Assembly (NCBI GenBank): GCA_002414385.1
Contig: DHZH01000008.1
Coordinates: 130,847 to 194,846, forward strand
Source of the DNA: Gammaproteobacteria bacterium UBA5109
Lineage (GTDB): Bacteria > Pseudomonadota > Gammaproteobacteria > Pseudomonadales > Pseudohongiellaceae
Direction: 5' to 3'
DNA length: 64,000 nt
Part shown: positions 1 through 8,518 of the stretch, piece by piece
Layout of the letters: every line of letters begins with the position of its first letter
How positions within the stretch are numbered: position 1 is the stretch's first letter
Made by a program: the position numbers and the translations under genes
Notes under the pieces: generated by a model
Seen by the model: the letters and a program-made list of their open reading frames with translations, nothing else
Told to the model about the DNA's origin: nothing
Database searches by the model: none

Positions 1-64
1 ATAGGGGTCTGTCCCCATTTAATACAGGATGGCCACTTTTCAAGATATCCACTAGAATAGAACC

Positions 65-688
65 ATGAAGCAATTTCTCGACTATATTCCACTGATCATC
101 TTTTTCATCGTTTATAAAATGGAAGAGCGGGTCGTACAGCTGGGTTCCTGGTCTTACACCCTGGGCGGCATTTTCAGTGCTACAGAAATCCTGGTACTCA
201 GTTCCGTCATCGTCTACGGCTCACTGTTCCTGATCAATAAAAGACTGGAACGGACCCAGATCATCACACTCGTTGCTGTGCTGATATTCTGTACCTTTAC
301 GATTGTCTTCCGGCAGGAGGCTATCCTGAAGTGGAAAGCCCCTGTTGTAAACTGGATATTCGCGGCAATTTTTCTGGGCAGCCATTTCCTGACAAAGAAA
401 AATGCAACCCGGATGATGCTTGAACATGCTGTCAGCATGCCCGATCATGCCTGGCGTCGACTGAATTTTGCCTGGGCCTACTTTTTTATCTTTCTTGGCG
501 CCATCAACCTCTTTGTCGCCTTCACCTTCCATGAATACTGGGTGGATTTCAAAGTCTTCGGCAGCATGGCGCTGATCTTTCTGTTTATTATCGGCCAGAC
601 GGTCTATCTTCTACCCTATATTCAGGAAGAAGAGGATAAGGATGAGACTGTTGAGAGCCTGGACAAAGCTGAAAAATCTTCAGCCTAA
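65..688 (+). CDS. yciB: YciB/IspA family inner-membrane septation protein
   Basis: YciB (intracellular septation protein A family) is an inner-membrane protein linked to cell envelope synthesis and division; its biochemical role is not settled. The 207-residue product opens with the family pattern MKQFLDYIPLIIFF followed by VYKMEERV, has about five hydrophobic segments, and carries WKAPVVNWIFAAIFLGSHF, as in YciB proteins. It is somewhat longer than the usual roughly 180 residues because of an acidic, probably cytoplasmic tail (EEEDKDETVESLDKAE). The ATG at 65 is the first in frame and has only a weak ribosome-binding site. It converges on the cyclophilin gene, overlapping its end by a few bases. 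Confidence 0.9.
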   Translation: MKQFLDYIPLIIFFIVYKMEERVVQLGSWSYTLGGIFSATEILVLSSVIVYGSLFLINKRLERTQIITLVAVLIFCTFTIVFRQEAILKWKAPVVNWIFAAIFLGSHFLTKKNATRMMLEHAVSMPDHAWRRLNFAWAYFFIFLGAINLFVAFTFHEYWVDFKVFGSMALIFLFIIGQTVYLLPYIQEEEDKDETVESLDKAEKSSA

Positions 689-1299
689 TCCGTCAAGGCC
701 GGTTCCAGATCGGGAAAGTTATCATCGAGTATCTGGTTCCACTGGTACAGCCGGTCAGCATGACGTTCCAGAAATGCCTGCACGTTACCTTCAATCCGGA
801 TTGACACAATTTCGTCACCACGACCAATCTGACGAATAATATCCTGGCCACTGATAATTTTTCCAAATACCGTATGCAGGTTATTCAGATGCGGTGTTGC
901 CAGATGGGTGATAAAAAACTGGCTGCCATTGGTATCGGGGCCCGAATTGGCCATGGAAAGGATGCCTGCCTGATTGTGGCGCATGCGTATTTCATCTTCG
1001 AAATTGTAGCCTGGGCCGCCTGTGCCATCACCAAAAGGATCTCCCCCCTGTGCCATAAAGTCATCGATTACTCGGTGAAAGATCAGACCATCGTAAAAGC
1101 CACGGGTGGCCAGATTGACAAAATTGGCTACAGTAACAGGGGCCACCTGCCGGTATAACTCAAACTCCATAACACCGTGATCGGTCTCTATCAGGGCATA
1201 AAGGCCGGCCGGGTCCCTATCCTCTCCGCTTTCCTGCGCCAAAGCCTGACTCAGAAAAAAGCCCAGAAATACAAAACTGAAATACTTGAGTTTGTTCAT
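685..1299 (-). CDS. Exported cyclophilin-type peptidyl-prolyl cis-trans isomerase
   Basis: Predicted to catalyse proline cis-trans isomerisation in the periplasm. The 204-residue protein has an N-terminal signal peptide (hydrophobic stretch ending LSQALA, residues about 5-21) and then one cyclophilin domain with the core pattern FHRVIDDFMAQGGDP and the later GSQFFIT and HTVFGKI blocks. The catalytic arginine of the FHRVI motif and the glutamine of GSQFF are present. About 20 residues follow the normal domain end. E. coli has periplasmic PpiA and cytoplasmic PpiB; the signal peptide favours a PpiA-like role, but I cannot assign orthology. It stands alone, convergent with yciB. Confidence 0.9.
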   Translation of the reverse strand: MNKLKYFSFVFLGFFLSQALAQESGEDRDPAGLYALIETDHGVMEFELYRQVAPVTVANFVNLATRGFYDGLIFHRVIDDFMAQGGDPFGDGTGGPGYNFEDEIRMRHNQAGILSMANSGPDTNGSQFFITHLATPHLNNLHTVFGKIISGQDIIRQIGRGDEIVSIRIEGNVQAFLERHADRLYQWNQILDDNFPDLEPALTD

Positions 1300-1359
1300 C
1301 CCACCTTCCTGCTAAAACAATTTTCCTGATTATAAATGAAACGCAGCAAAACCGAAGGC

Positions 1360-2187
1360 TTAGTGAGCTTCCAGATAGCGTCCTATGGCAGTAACCATGG
1401 GCTTCATGAAAAAGGTCCGTTCCGGCATGATATCCACCTTGATCCCCTGTTCTTTCAGGGTTTCGGCAACCACCGGACCAACTGCAGCGACAACACTCTT
1501 TTGCAGAGCTTTTTGCAGTATCTCTTCAAGCTTTCTGTCCTGAACCACCTGGATCAGACGTTTTACCTGCGGCTTTGAAGTAAAGGCAATCACATCCACG
1601 GAACCGGCAGCCATGTTCTCCAGCAATTCGACAACTTTCTCCTCATCCAGCCTGTTGCTGTATACATAGGGCGCTACAGTTGAGACTTCGGCTCCACGAC
1701 TGTTGAGATAATCGATCAGTTTATGATTGGGTTCCTCGCCATACAATTGCACAGCTACCCGCCTGGACTGGATTTCAAGCTTTTCAAGGCTGGCAATTAC
1801 ACCATCCGTAGTCGGGGAGTCAGCATCAATATCCCGATTCAGGTCAATTTCCCGCAAGGCCTTGTTGGGCTTTGGCCCCCGACACAGTTTACTGACATGG
1901 GCCAGGGCAGCTATAAAATCATCCTCAAGCCCATTCTTTCGAGCCAGTTTCAGCAAACGCCTTAAACCTTCACCAGTAAGCAAGACCAATAAATCCGGAG
2001 GCTGAGCGATAAAACTCTTCAGCCAGGCCAGTACCGGCTGGGAATCAGGGGCATCATAAATCGTCACCAGCGGGACCGCGATTACTTGCGCACCACGCTT
2101 GCTCAGCATTTCGCTGAGCAAGAGTAATTGCCGGTTTTCGGGCACCGCAACGCTTTTTCCTGCCAGACTGCTTCCGGCCTCCTGCAT
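1360..2187 (-). CDS. hemD: Uroporphyrinogen-III synthase family protein (HemD-like)
   Basis: HemD closes hydroxymethylbilane with inversion of ring D to give uroporphyrinogen III, the branch point for heme, siroheme and cobalamin. The 275-residue protein has the two-lobed HemD pattern: an N-terminal GKSVAVPENRQ strand, a DLLVLLTGEG loop, and the C-terminal DVIAFTSKPQVKRL and VVAAVGPVVAETLKEQGI segments matching the family FTS and A(I)GP..A..L signatures. It is not next to hemC or hemX as in the enterobacterial cluster. Variants of this type also occur beside nitrate or nitrite assimilation genes, so it may be a second copy serving siroheme. The family call is firm; which pathway it serves is uncertain. 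Confidence 0.75.
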   Translation of the reverse strand: MQEAGSSLAGKSVAVPENRQLLLLSEMLSKRGAQVIAVPLVTIYDAPDSQPVLAWLKSFIAQPPDLLVLLTGEGLRRLLKLARKNGLEDDFIAALAHVSKLCRGPKPNKALREIDLNRDIDADSPTTDGVIASLEKLEIQSRRVAVQLYGEEPNHKLIDYLNSRGAEVSTVAPYVYSNRLDEEKVVELLENMAAGSVDVIAFTSKPQVKRLIQVVQDRKLEEILQKALQKSVVAAVGPVVAETLKEQGIKVDIMPERTFFMKPMVTAIGRYLEAH

Positions 2188-2284
2188 CGTTTATCCCTGA
2201 CTCACATAAAAATGCCGATTATGAGGGCTCCCAGTATATGTGCAAGTACTGATCTTTGGCTAAAAAGTTAAAAACTGTGATGAA

Positions 2285-2512
2285 GGTAACACTTTTCCGG
2301 CATTTTCAGCAGGATGTGCACAATTATTAGGCGATTTTTAGCCGAATTTACCCAAAAGTGTTACCAATTTAACAGTTTCGGGTACTTCTTAATACGACCT
2401 TATTGTTTTCAAGGGCTTGAAAGGCAGAAAATCGATAAAATAAAGTAACAAAACAGCATAAATTGTGAATTTGTTACCCAAAGTGTTACCTATTTAAAAA
2501 ATAATATGTTAC
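2285..2512. promoter_or_regulatory. Array of GTTAC-containing boxes upstream of a small membrane protein gene
   Basis: The AT-rich stretch 2188-2576 holds three near-identical 12-mers: GGTAACACTTTT at 2285-2296 (reverse orientation), AAAAGTGTTACC at 2354-2365 and CAAAGTGTTACC at 2479-2490. Further GTTAC cores lie at 2473, 2508 and, on the other strand, near 2445. Repetition of one box in both orientations upstream of a start codon is typical of a multi-site operator, but I do not recognise the regulator. The boxes lie between hemD (leftward) and the small gene at 2577 (rightward), so either or both could be controlled. Confidence 0.5.
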
Positions 2513-2576
2513 TATTCTTCCACGTTTTTAAAAGAGACGTATAAATCATCCAAATAGTCTTACAAGGAGCCCAGTG

Positions 2577-2708
2577 ATGAGTAATGAAGTAATTGAAGCA
2601 ATCAGAGTTGAAGACAACGAAACGCTGGTGGAATACGTGAAATCAGCATTAAGTACATTGGCCGTACTGGTCGTACCGGTACTGGCACTATGGGCATCAT
2701 TTGCCTGA
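2577..2708 (+). CDS. Small single-pass membrane protein, 43 residues, unrecognised
   Basis: An ATG at 2577 is preceded by a good ribosome-binding site (AAGGAG at 2563-2568, about 8 bases upstream) and opens a 43-codon frame ending in TGA at 2706-2708. The N-terminal half is hydrophilic and acidic (MSNEVIEAIRVEDNETLVEY). The C-terminal half is one hydrophobic helix containing LSTLAVLVVPVLALWASFA, so a single-span inner-membrane protein is expected. A GTG directly before the ATG is an alternative start. Terminator-like structure follows downstream. The 64-codon frame on the opposite strand is judged a shadow. I do not recognise a family; the evidence for a gene is the ribosome-binding site, composition, operator-like upstream region and terminator. 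Confidence 0.65.
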   Translation: MSNEVIEAIRVEDNETLVEYVKSALSTLAVLVVPVLALWASFA

Positions 2709-2784
2709 TTCCGTAAAACAGTTTTAAAAAACTGATCCACGCTATCCCCCCTGGCGTATATCAGTTTACATAGAATCCCTTTTT

Positions 2785-2836
2785 GCGCAGCCTACGAGTC
2801 ACTCCCCTTCTTTTTTCTCAGGCTGCGCTTTTTTTT
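2785..2836 (+). terminator. Probable rho-independent terminator
   Basis: Inverted repeat GCGCAGCCT (2785-2793) and AGGCTGCGC (2820-2828) with a 26-base pyrimidine-rich loop, followed by eight T residues (2829-2836). The long loop is unusual, but the perfect 9-bp stem and T-run fit termination of the small transcript starting upstream of 2577. Confidence 0.65.
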
Positions 2837-2848
2837 GCCTGAATTTCC

Positions 2849-3367
2849 TTAAGCTTTAATCCGTCCGACAAAGTTGCAGGGTTTGTGCTGACTGTTCAGT
2901 TGTTCAGCAATAATTCCCTGCCAGGCTGTTTTACAGGCCCCGGTGGACCCTGGTACACAGAAGATTGCAGTATTATTGCTCAGGCCGGCAAAAGCCCGTG
3001 ACTGAATGGTTGAAGAACCAATTTCTTCGTAAGAAAGGGCCCGAAACAGCTCACCAAAGCCATCAATTGTACTGTCCAGTATAGGCGTAATGGCCGCCAC
3101 GGTATTATCGCGAAGCGTAAAGCCGGTGCCTCCGGTTAATAGCACTGCATCAATAGCAGAATCGGCTATCAGATTGGCAACCAGGGCCCGCAGGCGATAT
3201 ACATCATCCTTGCAAATATGTTTTTCCGCCAGATTGTGCCCGGCTTCCTGCAGGGCTTTTTGCAGATATTGCCCGGAGGTATCATTTTCATCCGTGCGGG
3301 TATCGGAAACTGTCACTACTGCAATATTCAGCGCGACAAAACTGTCCTGGGCTTTATTGTTCGCCAC
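2849..3367 (-). CDS. moaB: MoaB family molybdenum cofactor biosynthesis protein
   Basis: MoaB belongs to the MogA/MoaB/MoeA molybdopterin-binding fold. In many bacteria MoaB-type proteins adenylylate molybdopterin, although E. coli MoaB itself appears dispensable. The 172-residue sequence has the core patterns VTVSDTR, AVLLTGGTG and the FRALSYEEIGSS and SRAFAG segments, then AIFCVPGSTGACK, all in family order. The start is GTG at 3367, supported by a strong GGAGG ribosome-binding site inside the 3-base gap after moaA; the two genes are clearly one transcript. moaC, moaD and moaE are not in the window. Confidence 0.9.
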   Translation of the reverse strand: MANNKAQDSFVALNIAVVTVSDTRTDENDTSGQYLQKALQEAGHNLAEKHICKDDVYRLRALVANLIADSAIDAVLLTGGTGFTLRDNTVAAITPILDSTIDGFGELFRALSYEEIGSSTIQSRAFAGLSNNTAIFCVPGSTGACKTAWQGIIAEQLNSQHKPCNFVGRIKA

Positions 3368-3370
3368 AGC

Positions 3371-4372
3371 CTAACCTCCAGTCATATTCATAAATCGGAC
3401 TATCTGAGGCTGCTCCTCATCATAGAAATAATGCCGCAGGGGCTTGATATCCATGGCTTTAACAATTGCCTGTTTCAGGGCTTCGGAATCATCCGGCTGT
3501 TCGCGTAGCAGGCCTTTAAGATCAGTAGAGTATTCATTGCCCAGGCACAGGAGCAAGCGTCCTTCGACAGTGACCCTTACCCGGTTACAGCTTTCACAGA
3601 AATTGTGTGATACCGGTGAAATAAAACCAAGCCTGCTCTGGTGCCCTGCAAGGCTGTAATATCGCGAAGGTCCGGCAGTTTCCATATCAATCGCGCTTAT
3701 TTCATAGCGCTGCGCGATCACTTCGCGCACTTCTTCATTGGAAACCATGGTATCTGCCCGACTATGGTCGCTGACATCTCCCAATGGCATTTCTTCAATA
3801 AAGGCAATATTCACGCCCAGCTGCATGGCATATTCCAGCAGGTCGAGAATTTCATCATCATTAATGCCACGCAAAATGACTGAATTCAGGCGAATACTGT
3901 CGAAGCCACAGGCTACGGCAGACTCCACACCTTTAAGCACCTGATCCAGTTTCCCGGTTCGGGTCATACGCCTGAATTTTTCCGGTTGCAGACTGTCCAG
4001 ACTGATATTGATACGGTTTACCCCTGCATCCTTTAAAGGCCGGGAAAGTTTTTCCAGCTGGGACCCATTGGTGGTCAGCAATAATTCATCCAGGCCCGGA
4101 AGCTGCCCGAGATTTTCAATCAGTGACATGACATTGTTACGGATCAGGGGTTCGCCGCCGGTCAGGCGTAATTTGTTTACGCCAAGTTCGGTAAAAGCTT
4201 TTGCTACTTTATAGATTTCTTCCAGGCTCAGAATCTGCTTGCGCGGCAGAAAGGTCATTTCTTCAGACATGCAGTAAACACAGCGGAAATCACAGCGATC
4301 GGTCAGCGATAGCCTGACATAATCGATATGACGGCCGTATTTATCAATCAGTTGTGGATTCTCTGCACTCAT
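3371..4372 (-). CDS. moaA: GTP 3',8-cyclase MoaA (radical SAM)
   Basis: MoaA converts GTP to 3',8-cyclo-7,8-dihydro-GTP, the first step of molybdenum cofactor synthesis, using two iron-sulfur clusters. The 333-residue protein shows the radical-SAM CxxxCxxC motif at C27, C31 and C34, the LTGGEPL segment for SAM binding, the C-terminal cluster motif in NFCESCNRVRV with a further Cys in LLLCLG, and a C-terminal Gly-Gly needed for activity in characterised MoaA. Length is normal. It is the first gene of moaA-moaB. A Fur-box-like sequence lies 14-32 bases upstream of its ATG, suggesting iron-responsive control. Confidence 0.96.
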   Translation of the reverse strand: MSAENPQLIDKYGRHIDYVRLSLTDRCDFRCVYCMSEEMTFLPRKQILSLEEIYKVAKAFTELGVNKLRLTGGEPLIRNNVMSLIENLGQLPGLDELLLTTNGSQLEKLSRPLKDAGVNRINISLDSLQPEKFRRMTRTGKLDQVLKGVESAVACGFDSIRLNSVILRGINDDEILDLLEYAMQLGVNIAFIEEMPLGDVSDHSRADTMVSNEEVREVIAQRYEISAIDMETAGPSRYYSLAGHQSRLGFISPVSHNFCESCNRVRVTVEGRLLLCLGNEYSTDLKGLLREQPDDSEALKQAIVKAMDIKPLRHYFYDEEQPQIVRFMNMTGG

Positions 4373-4385
4373 TTCAAATCAATCG

Positions 4386-4404
4386 CGTAATGATAATCAT
4401 GGCC
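4386..4404. promoter_or_regulatory. Fur-box-like palindrome upstream of moaA
   Basis: Bases 4388-4400 read TAATGATAATCAT, which matches 13 consecutive positions of the 19-bp Fur consensus GATAATGATAATCATTATC; over the full 19 bases 14 match. It lies just upstream of the moaA start (4372), where a bound repressor would block transcription or initiation. This is a pattern match only. Confidence 0.5.
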
Positions 4405-4590
4405 CGGAAAACATAGTGCAATTATGGGCCAGTAACTTATTTACAGGGCTCCATCATACAGTAATTCCCTGATGCTCGCGAAAGGCCTTATTGCGCTATT
4501 TTCCAGCCTGAACTGGACATTAAGGCTGGGCGACACTTACTATCTGCCTTCGTTTAACTGCAAGCTTTTACAATTGAGTGTATTTTGCCC

Positions 4591-5271
4591 ATGTTCACTG
4601 CCGCTGACCTGACTGCACTGGGTCTAACCCTGCAACTGGCGCTGTTTACGACAGTGATTCTGCTGCTGATCGGCACTCCCCTTGCCTGGTGGCTGGCACG
4701 CAGCCGCTGGAACTATAAATTCATTTTTGAAGCGCTGGTGGCATTGCCGCTGGTATTGCCACCAACTGTGCTGGGCTTTTATCTGCTGCTGATGCTGGGA
4801 GCCAACGGACCACTCGGTCAGTTGATGGCGGCCTTTGGTGCTGAGCCTCTAGCCTTCAGTTTCAGTGGTCTGGTGATAGGTTCGGTGTTTTACTCGCTGC
4901 CATTCGTTGTTCAGCCACTGCAGGATGCCTTTACCAATATTGGCAGGCAGCCACTTGAAGCGGCAGCCACCCTGCGCGCCTCACCTCTTGATCGATTTTT
5001 TACCGTTGCCCTGCCACTTGCGCGTCCGGGCTTTTTAACCGCAATCGTCCTTGGTTTTGCCCACACACTGGGTGAATTCGGTGTAGTCCTGATGATCGGA
5101 GGCAATATTCCGGGCGAAACCCAGGTACTGTCGATAGCAATTTACGAACACGTGGAAAGCCTGGAATACGCCAATGCGCATGTACTTTCAGCCGGGCTGA
5201 TCCTGCTGTCTTTTCTGCTCCTCTTGACCATTTATGCTCTGAACGGGCGTTTCAGGGTGCTCCGCCTGTGA
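4591..5271 (+). CDS. modB: Molybdate ABC transporter permease ModB
   Basis: Inner-membrane permease of the molybdate importer. The roughly 226-residue protein has about five or six transmembrane helices and typical ModB patterns: LALPLVLPPTVLGFYLLL-type sequence near residue 50, the EAA-type cytoplasmic loop (EAAATLRASPLDRFFTVALPLARPG) that contacts ModC, and AHTLGEFGVVLMIGGNIPG. I take the ATG at 4591; a TTG two codons earlier also exists, and neither has a strong ribosome-binding site. It overlaps modC by 4 bases. modA, the periplasmic binding protein, is absent upstream, so it must be encoded elsewhere or replaced. Confidence 0.93.
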   Translation: MFTAADLTALGLTLQLALFTTVILLLIGTPLAWWLARSRWNYKFIFEALVALPLVLPPTVLGFYLLLMLGANGPLGQLMAAFGAEPLAFSFSGLVIGSVFYSLPFVVQPLQDAFTNIGRQPLEAAATLRASPLDRFFTVALPLARPGFLTAIVLGFAHTLGEFGVVLMIGGNIPGETQVLSIAIYEHVESLEYANAHVLSAGLILLSFLLLLTIYALNGRFRVLRL

Positions 5272-6332
5272 AACTTCGTGCCAGTTTTACAATCAATTAT
5301 GCCCGCAGCATGCAGTTTGATCTGGACATGGAATCGCCTGGTATTACTGCAGTGTTTGGCAAGTCCGGTTGCGGTAAAACTACCCTGCTACGGGCAATAG
5401 CCGGTCTGGACAGACACAGTGTTGCCCGACTGGAAGTCAATCAACAGGTCTGGCAGGACGATAAAGTCTTCCTGCCGACACACCAGCGCCCGCTTGCCTT
5501 TGTCTTTCAGGGCGCCAATCTTTTCAGTCATCTTTCTGTACAGGGGAATATTGAATACGGCTGGAGCCGCATCCCGGCAAATAAACGAAAACTAGCCCTG
5601 CAGGAAATTATTGCGCTACTGGATTTGCAAACGTTATTGCAACGCAAAACCGTCAAACTTTCCGGCGGTGAAAAACAACGGGTTGCTCTGGCCCGGGCGC
5701 TGGCAGTCAGTCCAGAATTACTGTTGATGGATGAGCCTCTGGCAGCTCTGGATCAGGAACGAAAAGAAGAATTACTGCCCTATATAGAAAACCTGAATAA
5801 AGAGCTGCAGATTCCTGTGCTCTATGTCAGCCACTCCAGTGATGAAGTCTCCAGGCTTGCTGATCAACTTATCTTTATCGAAGATGACTGCATCAAGGCT
5901 ACAGGGCCCATTGAAGAAATGCTGACACGCACTGATTTGTCGCTGGCACATCGTCGCAGTGCTGAATCATTAATCCATGCAGAAGCCGGAGAGTATGATC
6001 AGCAATTTCATCTCAACCACCTGCACAGTGCAATCGGCGATTTTCTGGTACCCGGCAAACAGATTCAGACAGGTAAAAAAATACGTTTGCGCCTGGCGGC
6101 CCAGGATATCAGCCTGACGCTTGAGGTGCAGAAAGACACCAGTATTCTGAATATTTTCCCGGCGACCGTGGCAGAACTGTTTGCAGAAGATGACGCACAA
6201 TTCATTGTACGCCTGGAGATCAGAAATATTTTCGTGCTGGCCAGAATTACCGCCAGATCGGTATCAAGCCTGCAACTGGAAGCCGGAAAAAAAGTTTATG
6301 CCCAGATAAAAGGTATTGCTGTCCTGGCGTAA
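5268..6332 (+). CDS. modC: Molybdate ABC transporter ATPase ModC
   Basis: Cytoplasmic ATPase driving molybdate import with ModB. The 354-residue sequence has Walker A GKSGCGKTT (about residues 33-41), the ABC signature LSGGEKQRVALARAL, Walker B LLLMDEPLAALD and the switch histidine in YVSHSSDE. The C-terminal 70 residues form a TOBE (Mop-like) domain, which in ModC proteins binds oxyanion or has a regulatory role. It starts with GTG at 5268 overlapping the modB stop. Immediately downstream the reductase gene runs in the opposite direction, only 7 bases away, so the two operons converge. Confidence 0.94.
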   Translation: MKLRASFTINYARSMQFDLDMESPGITAVFGKSGCGKTTLLRAIAGLDRHSVARLEVNQQVWQDDKVFLPTHQRPLAFVFQGANLFSHLSVQGNIEYGWSRIPANKRKLALQEIIALLDLQTLLQRKTVKLSGGEKQRVALARALAVSPELLLMDEPLAALDQERKEELLPYIENLNKELQIPVLYVSHSSDEVSRLADQLIFIEDDCIKATGPIEEMLTRTDLSLAHRRSAESLIHAEAGEYDQQFHLNHLHSAIGDFLVPGKQIQTGKKIRLRLAAQDISLTLEVQKDTSILNIFPATVAELFAEDDAQFIVRLEIRNIFVLARITARSVSSLQLEAGKKVYAQIKGIAVLA

Positions 6333-6339
6333 AAACCGG

Positions 6340-7083
6340 CTACCAGTATTTTTCTGTGGTGATATGACCCGGTTTACGTCGAAGATTCTTGGCAAAGCCC
6401 CGGTCTTTTAACAGCGTAACGCAGTCTTTAACCATTGCCGGATTTCCGCAGAGCATGATCTGTGAATGTTCCGGGCTTAATGGTAAACCAACATGGTTTT
6501 CAAGCTCCTGGTTTTTAATCGTTTCGGGAATTCTGCCGCGAATACTGCCCGGATAATCTTCACGACTGACAAAGGCCTGAAAGTGAAATGCTTGCGGATG
6601 CTCTCGCTGGTATTGTTCAACCAGATCCTGATATCGCAAATCCATGGCAGTTCGCACTCCCTGTACCAGGACCACATTTTCAAAACGCTGCCAGACTTCA
6701 TCGCAACCCAGAATGGAAAAATATGGCGCTACTCCAGTTCCTGTTGCCAGCATCCAAAGATCCCTGGACTGCGGTACTTCATCCAGCGTAAAAAATCCGT
6801 TGGCCGGTTTTTTTACCAGAACTTTATCGCCTTCTTTCAAGGCCACCAGGGCATTGGACAATACCCCGTCAGTGGCCACATAGAAAAAAAACTCCAGCGG
6901 CTGTTGCCCGGGCGAACTGAGAAAGGAATAGGGTCGGGCAATTCGTTCACCTTCAATTTCCAGCGCCAGCGAGGTAAACTGCCCTGCACGAAAAGCGCCG
7001 ATATCAGCAGCAATTTTCAGCGAAAAAAGGTTCTCATGCCAGTGAATATTACTGACCACTTCTCCATCAATCCAATCGGACAA
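6340..7083 (-). CDS. fpr: Ferredoxin--NADP reductase
   Basis: FAD-dependent enzyme that moves electrons between NADPH and ferredoxin or flavodoxin, used for iron-sulfur enzymes and oxidative stress. The 247-residue length, the FAD-binding RPYSFLSSPG motif, the NADP-binding ATGTGVAPYFS motif, the MLCGNPAMV segment and the C-terminal ITTEKYW tail all match bacterial Fpr (subclass I). The start appears to be TTG at 7083, giving the normal N-terminus (MSDWIDGEVVS); an AGG lies about 8 bases before it. It stands downstream of, and close to, the CotH gene on the same strand (gap 18 bases), so it may be co-transcribed. Confidence 0.92.
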   Translation of the reverse strand: MSDWIDGEVVSNIHWHENLFSLKIAADIGAFRAGQFTSLALEIEGERIARPYSFLSSPGQQPLEFFFYVATDGVLSNALVALKEGDKVLVKKPANGFFTLDEVPQSRDLWMLATGTGVAPYFSILGCDEVWQRFENVVLVQGVRTAMDLRYQDLVEQYQREHPQAFHFQAFVSREDYPGSIRGRIPETIKNQELENHVGLPLSPEHSQIMLCGNPAMVKDCVTLLKDRGFAKNLRRKPGHITTEKYW

Positions 7084-7101
7084 AACGCCTGTACTCCAGG
7101 T

Positions 7102-8433
7102 TTATCTTATAAACTGTACGTTACGACGAGTACGGGAAACGTCTCGCAGTAATTGTTCTTCATTGAGAGAATCTGAAAACGGTACGGACATTGCCAGTCG
7201 ATCGAGACTTCTGACTGCATGGTTTCGAAATGTCCAGATTTCCAGCAACTCTTCTCTGGCCGCCTGAATTCTTTCCTGAAACACTTCGCTGCGCACAAAG
7301 CGTTCTTTAAGCGGATTGCCAAAACCATAACCGAATCCACCCAGGAAATTACCGTTACCCAGAGCAAGATTCATGTCCCAGCTGATTACGGTAAAATTCT
7401 CATCAAGCAGGTCATACCAGAGTAAAAAATTATGCCCGGGACCAGACATATCATCAAAGTTCTGCAAGATATCCTGGGTCGCAACATAACGTGCGAAACT
7501 GTCAACATCAACCCACTCAGCCAGCTCCTCATCAAAATCTTCAACGCTGACATCATCAATCCATTTCAGCAAATCGATAACCGGCGACATATCATAGGTA
7601 TTTTTGGCATTCAACTGATCAAAATCAGTTTCATAATTCAGGGGATTTTCACCACGATAACGGAAGCGGTTTTCGCTGCGGGATTTATACAGAATACCGC
7701 TGCCCAGACCAATAGCTTCTGCATAACGCTTGTCCGGATTTTCAATCACCAGACGGGTGGTACTGGGGCTGTCATTAACCTGGAAAGTGACCCAGGTAAA
7801 ATCCTGTGACACCTGGCCTGAATCAGCGATTAATTGCAGGGATAGTGCTTCATTAAGATTGGCAGAGCCATTACGAGCGGGCCTGATTGCCAATTCCTCC
7901 CGTCCCTGGTAAGCCAGGTCATCCTCAAATTTATCAAAGCTGATCAGCAATGGCAGGCTGGCCGGATTACTGAAACTGGCATTACTCATCGGATCCCGGC
8001 GACTCCAGCCGCGGGAGTTTCGTCTGAGTTCACGCAAGGTTGAATTGCCCTTTAACCTGACGCCGACATTCTGGATAAGTGTGCCGTCAATAATTATGTC
8101 CGCTGATACCCAGGTTTTTAATCCATTTGCCAGATAGTCTTCCTGGATAGTCTGGTAATTTTCATCGCTGATACTTATTTCAATGCTATGGGCACTTTCC
8201 AGATCAAACAAATCGACCCGGCCAAGAATATTAAAACGTGAATTGGTTGCCTGGGCCTCTGACTGATGGGTAAACACAACCGGATTTATTCGATAGGAGC
8301 CAAGCATGGCTGCCATGGCCAGTAAGACCAGAACCGAAGAGAATATTAAACGACTGTGATGCCTGATGCGGACCGGAACCTTGCGGTTCCACCAGGAGCG
8401 TTTTTTAGCGATTGGCTGATTTTCGTTTTCCAT
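7102..8433 (-). CDS. CotH kinase-fold protein, membrane anchored
   Basis: CotH proteins are atypical protein kinases first known from Bacillus spore coats and also found in many other bacteria. This 443-residue protein has a basic N-terminus, one transmembrane helix (about residues 29-50) and a long outward-facing domain. The family patterns GVRLKGNSTLR (substrate or nucleotide region) and SWDMNLALGN (metal-binding DMN) are present. It is third in an operon behind the VTC polyphosphate polymerase and DUF4956 genes (gap 85 bases), a trio that recurs in bacterial genomes. Substrate unknown; polyphosphate-related or surface-protein phosphorylation are both guesses. Confidence 0.82.
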   Translation of the reverse strand: MENENQPIAKKRSWWNRKVPVRIRHHSRLIFSSVLVLLAMAAMLGSYRINPVVFTHQSEAQATNSRFNILGRVDLFDLESAHSIEISISDENYQTIQEDYLANGLKTWVSADIIIDGTLIQNVGVRLKGNSTLRELRRNSRGWSRRDPMSNASFSNPASLPLLISFDKFEDDLAYQGREELAIRPARNGSANLNEALSLQLIADSGQVSQDFTWVTFQVNDSPSTTRLVIENPDKRYAEAIGLGSGILYKSRSENRFRYRGENPLNYETDFDQLNAKNTYDMSPVIDLLKWIDDVSVEDFDEELAEWVDVDSFARYVATQDILQNFDDMSGPGHNFLLWYDLLDENFTVISWDMNLALGNGNFLGGFGYGFGNPLKERFVRSEVFQERIQAAREELLEIWTFRNHAVRSLDRLAMSVPFSDSLNEEQLLRDVSRTRRNVQFIR

Positions 8434-8518
8434 AAAGCAGTATCAGGCTGAAAACCCAGGCTTGCAGCCATCTTAGCATAGAAGAATTAGGGCTGCCTAA
8501 ACCGACCGGCCTTACTGG

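Noticed and set aside
1..20. GGGGTCTGTCCCC near the left edge, similar to sequences flanking REP-type transposases.
   Set aside because: Only 4-bp arms are visible, there is no second copy in the window, and the left flank is cut by the window edge.
2546..2740. A 64-codon open frame on the minus strand opposite the 43-residue gene.
   Set aside because: It has no ribosome-binding site, is Ser/Thr rich as expected of an antisense shadow, and the opposite frame has far better support.
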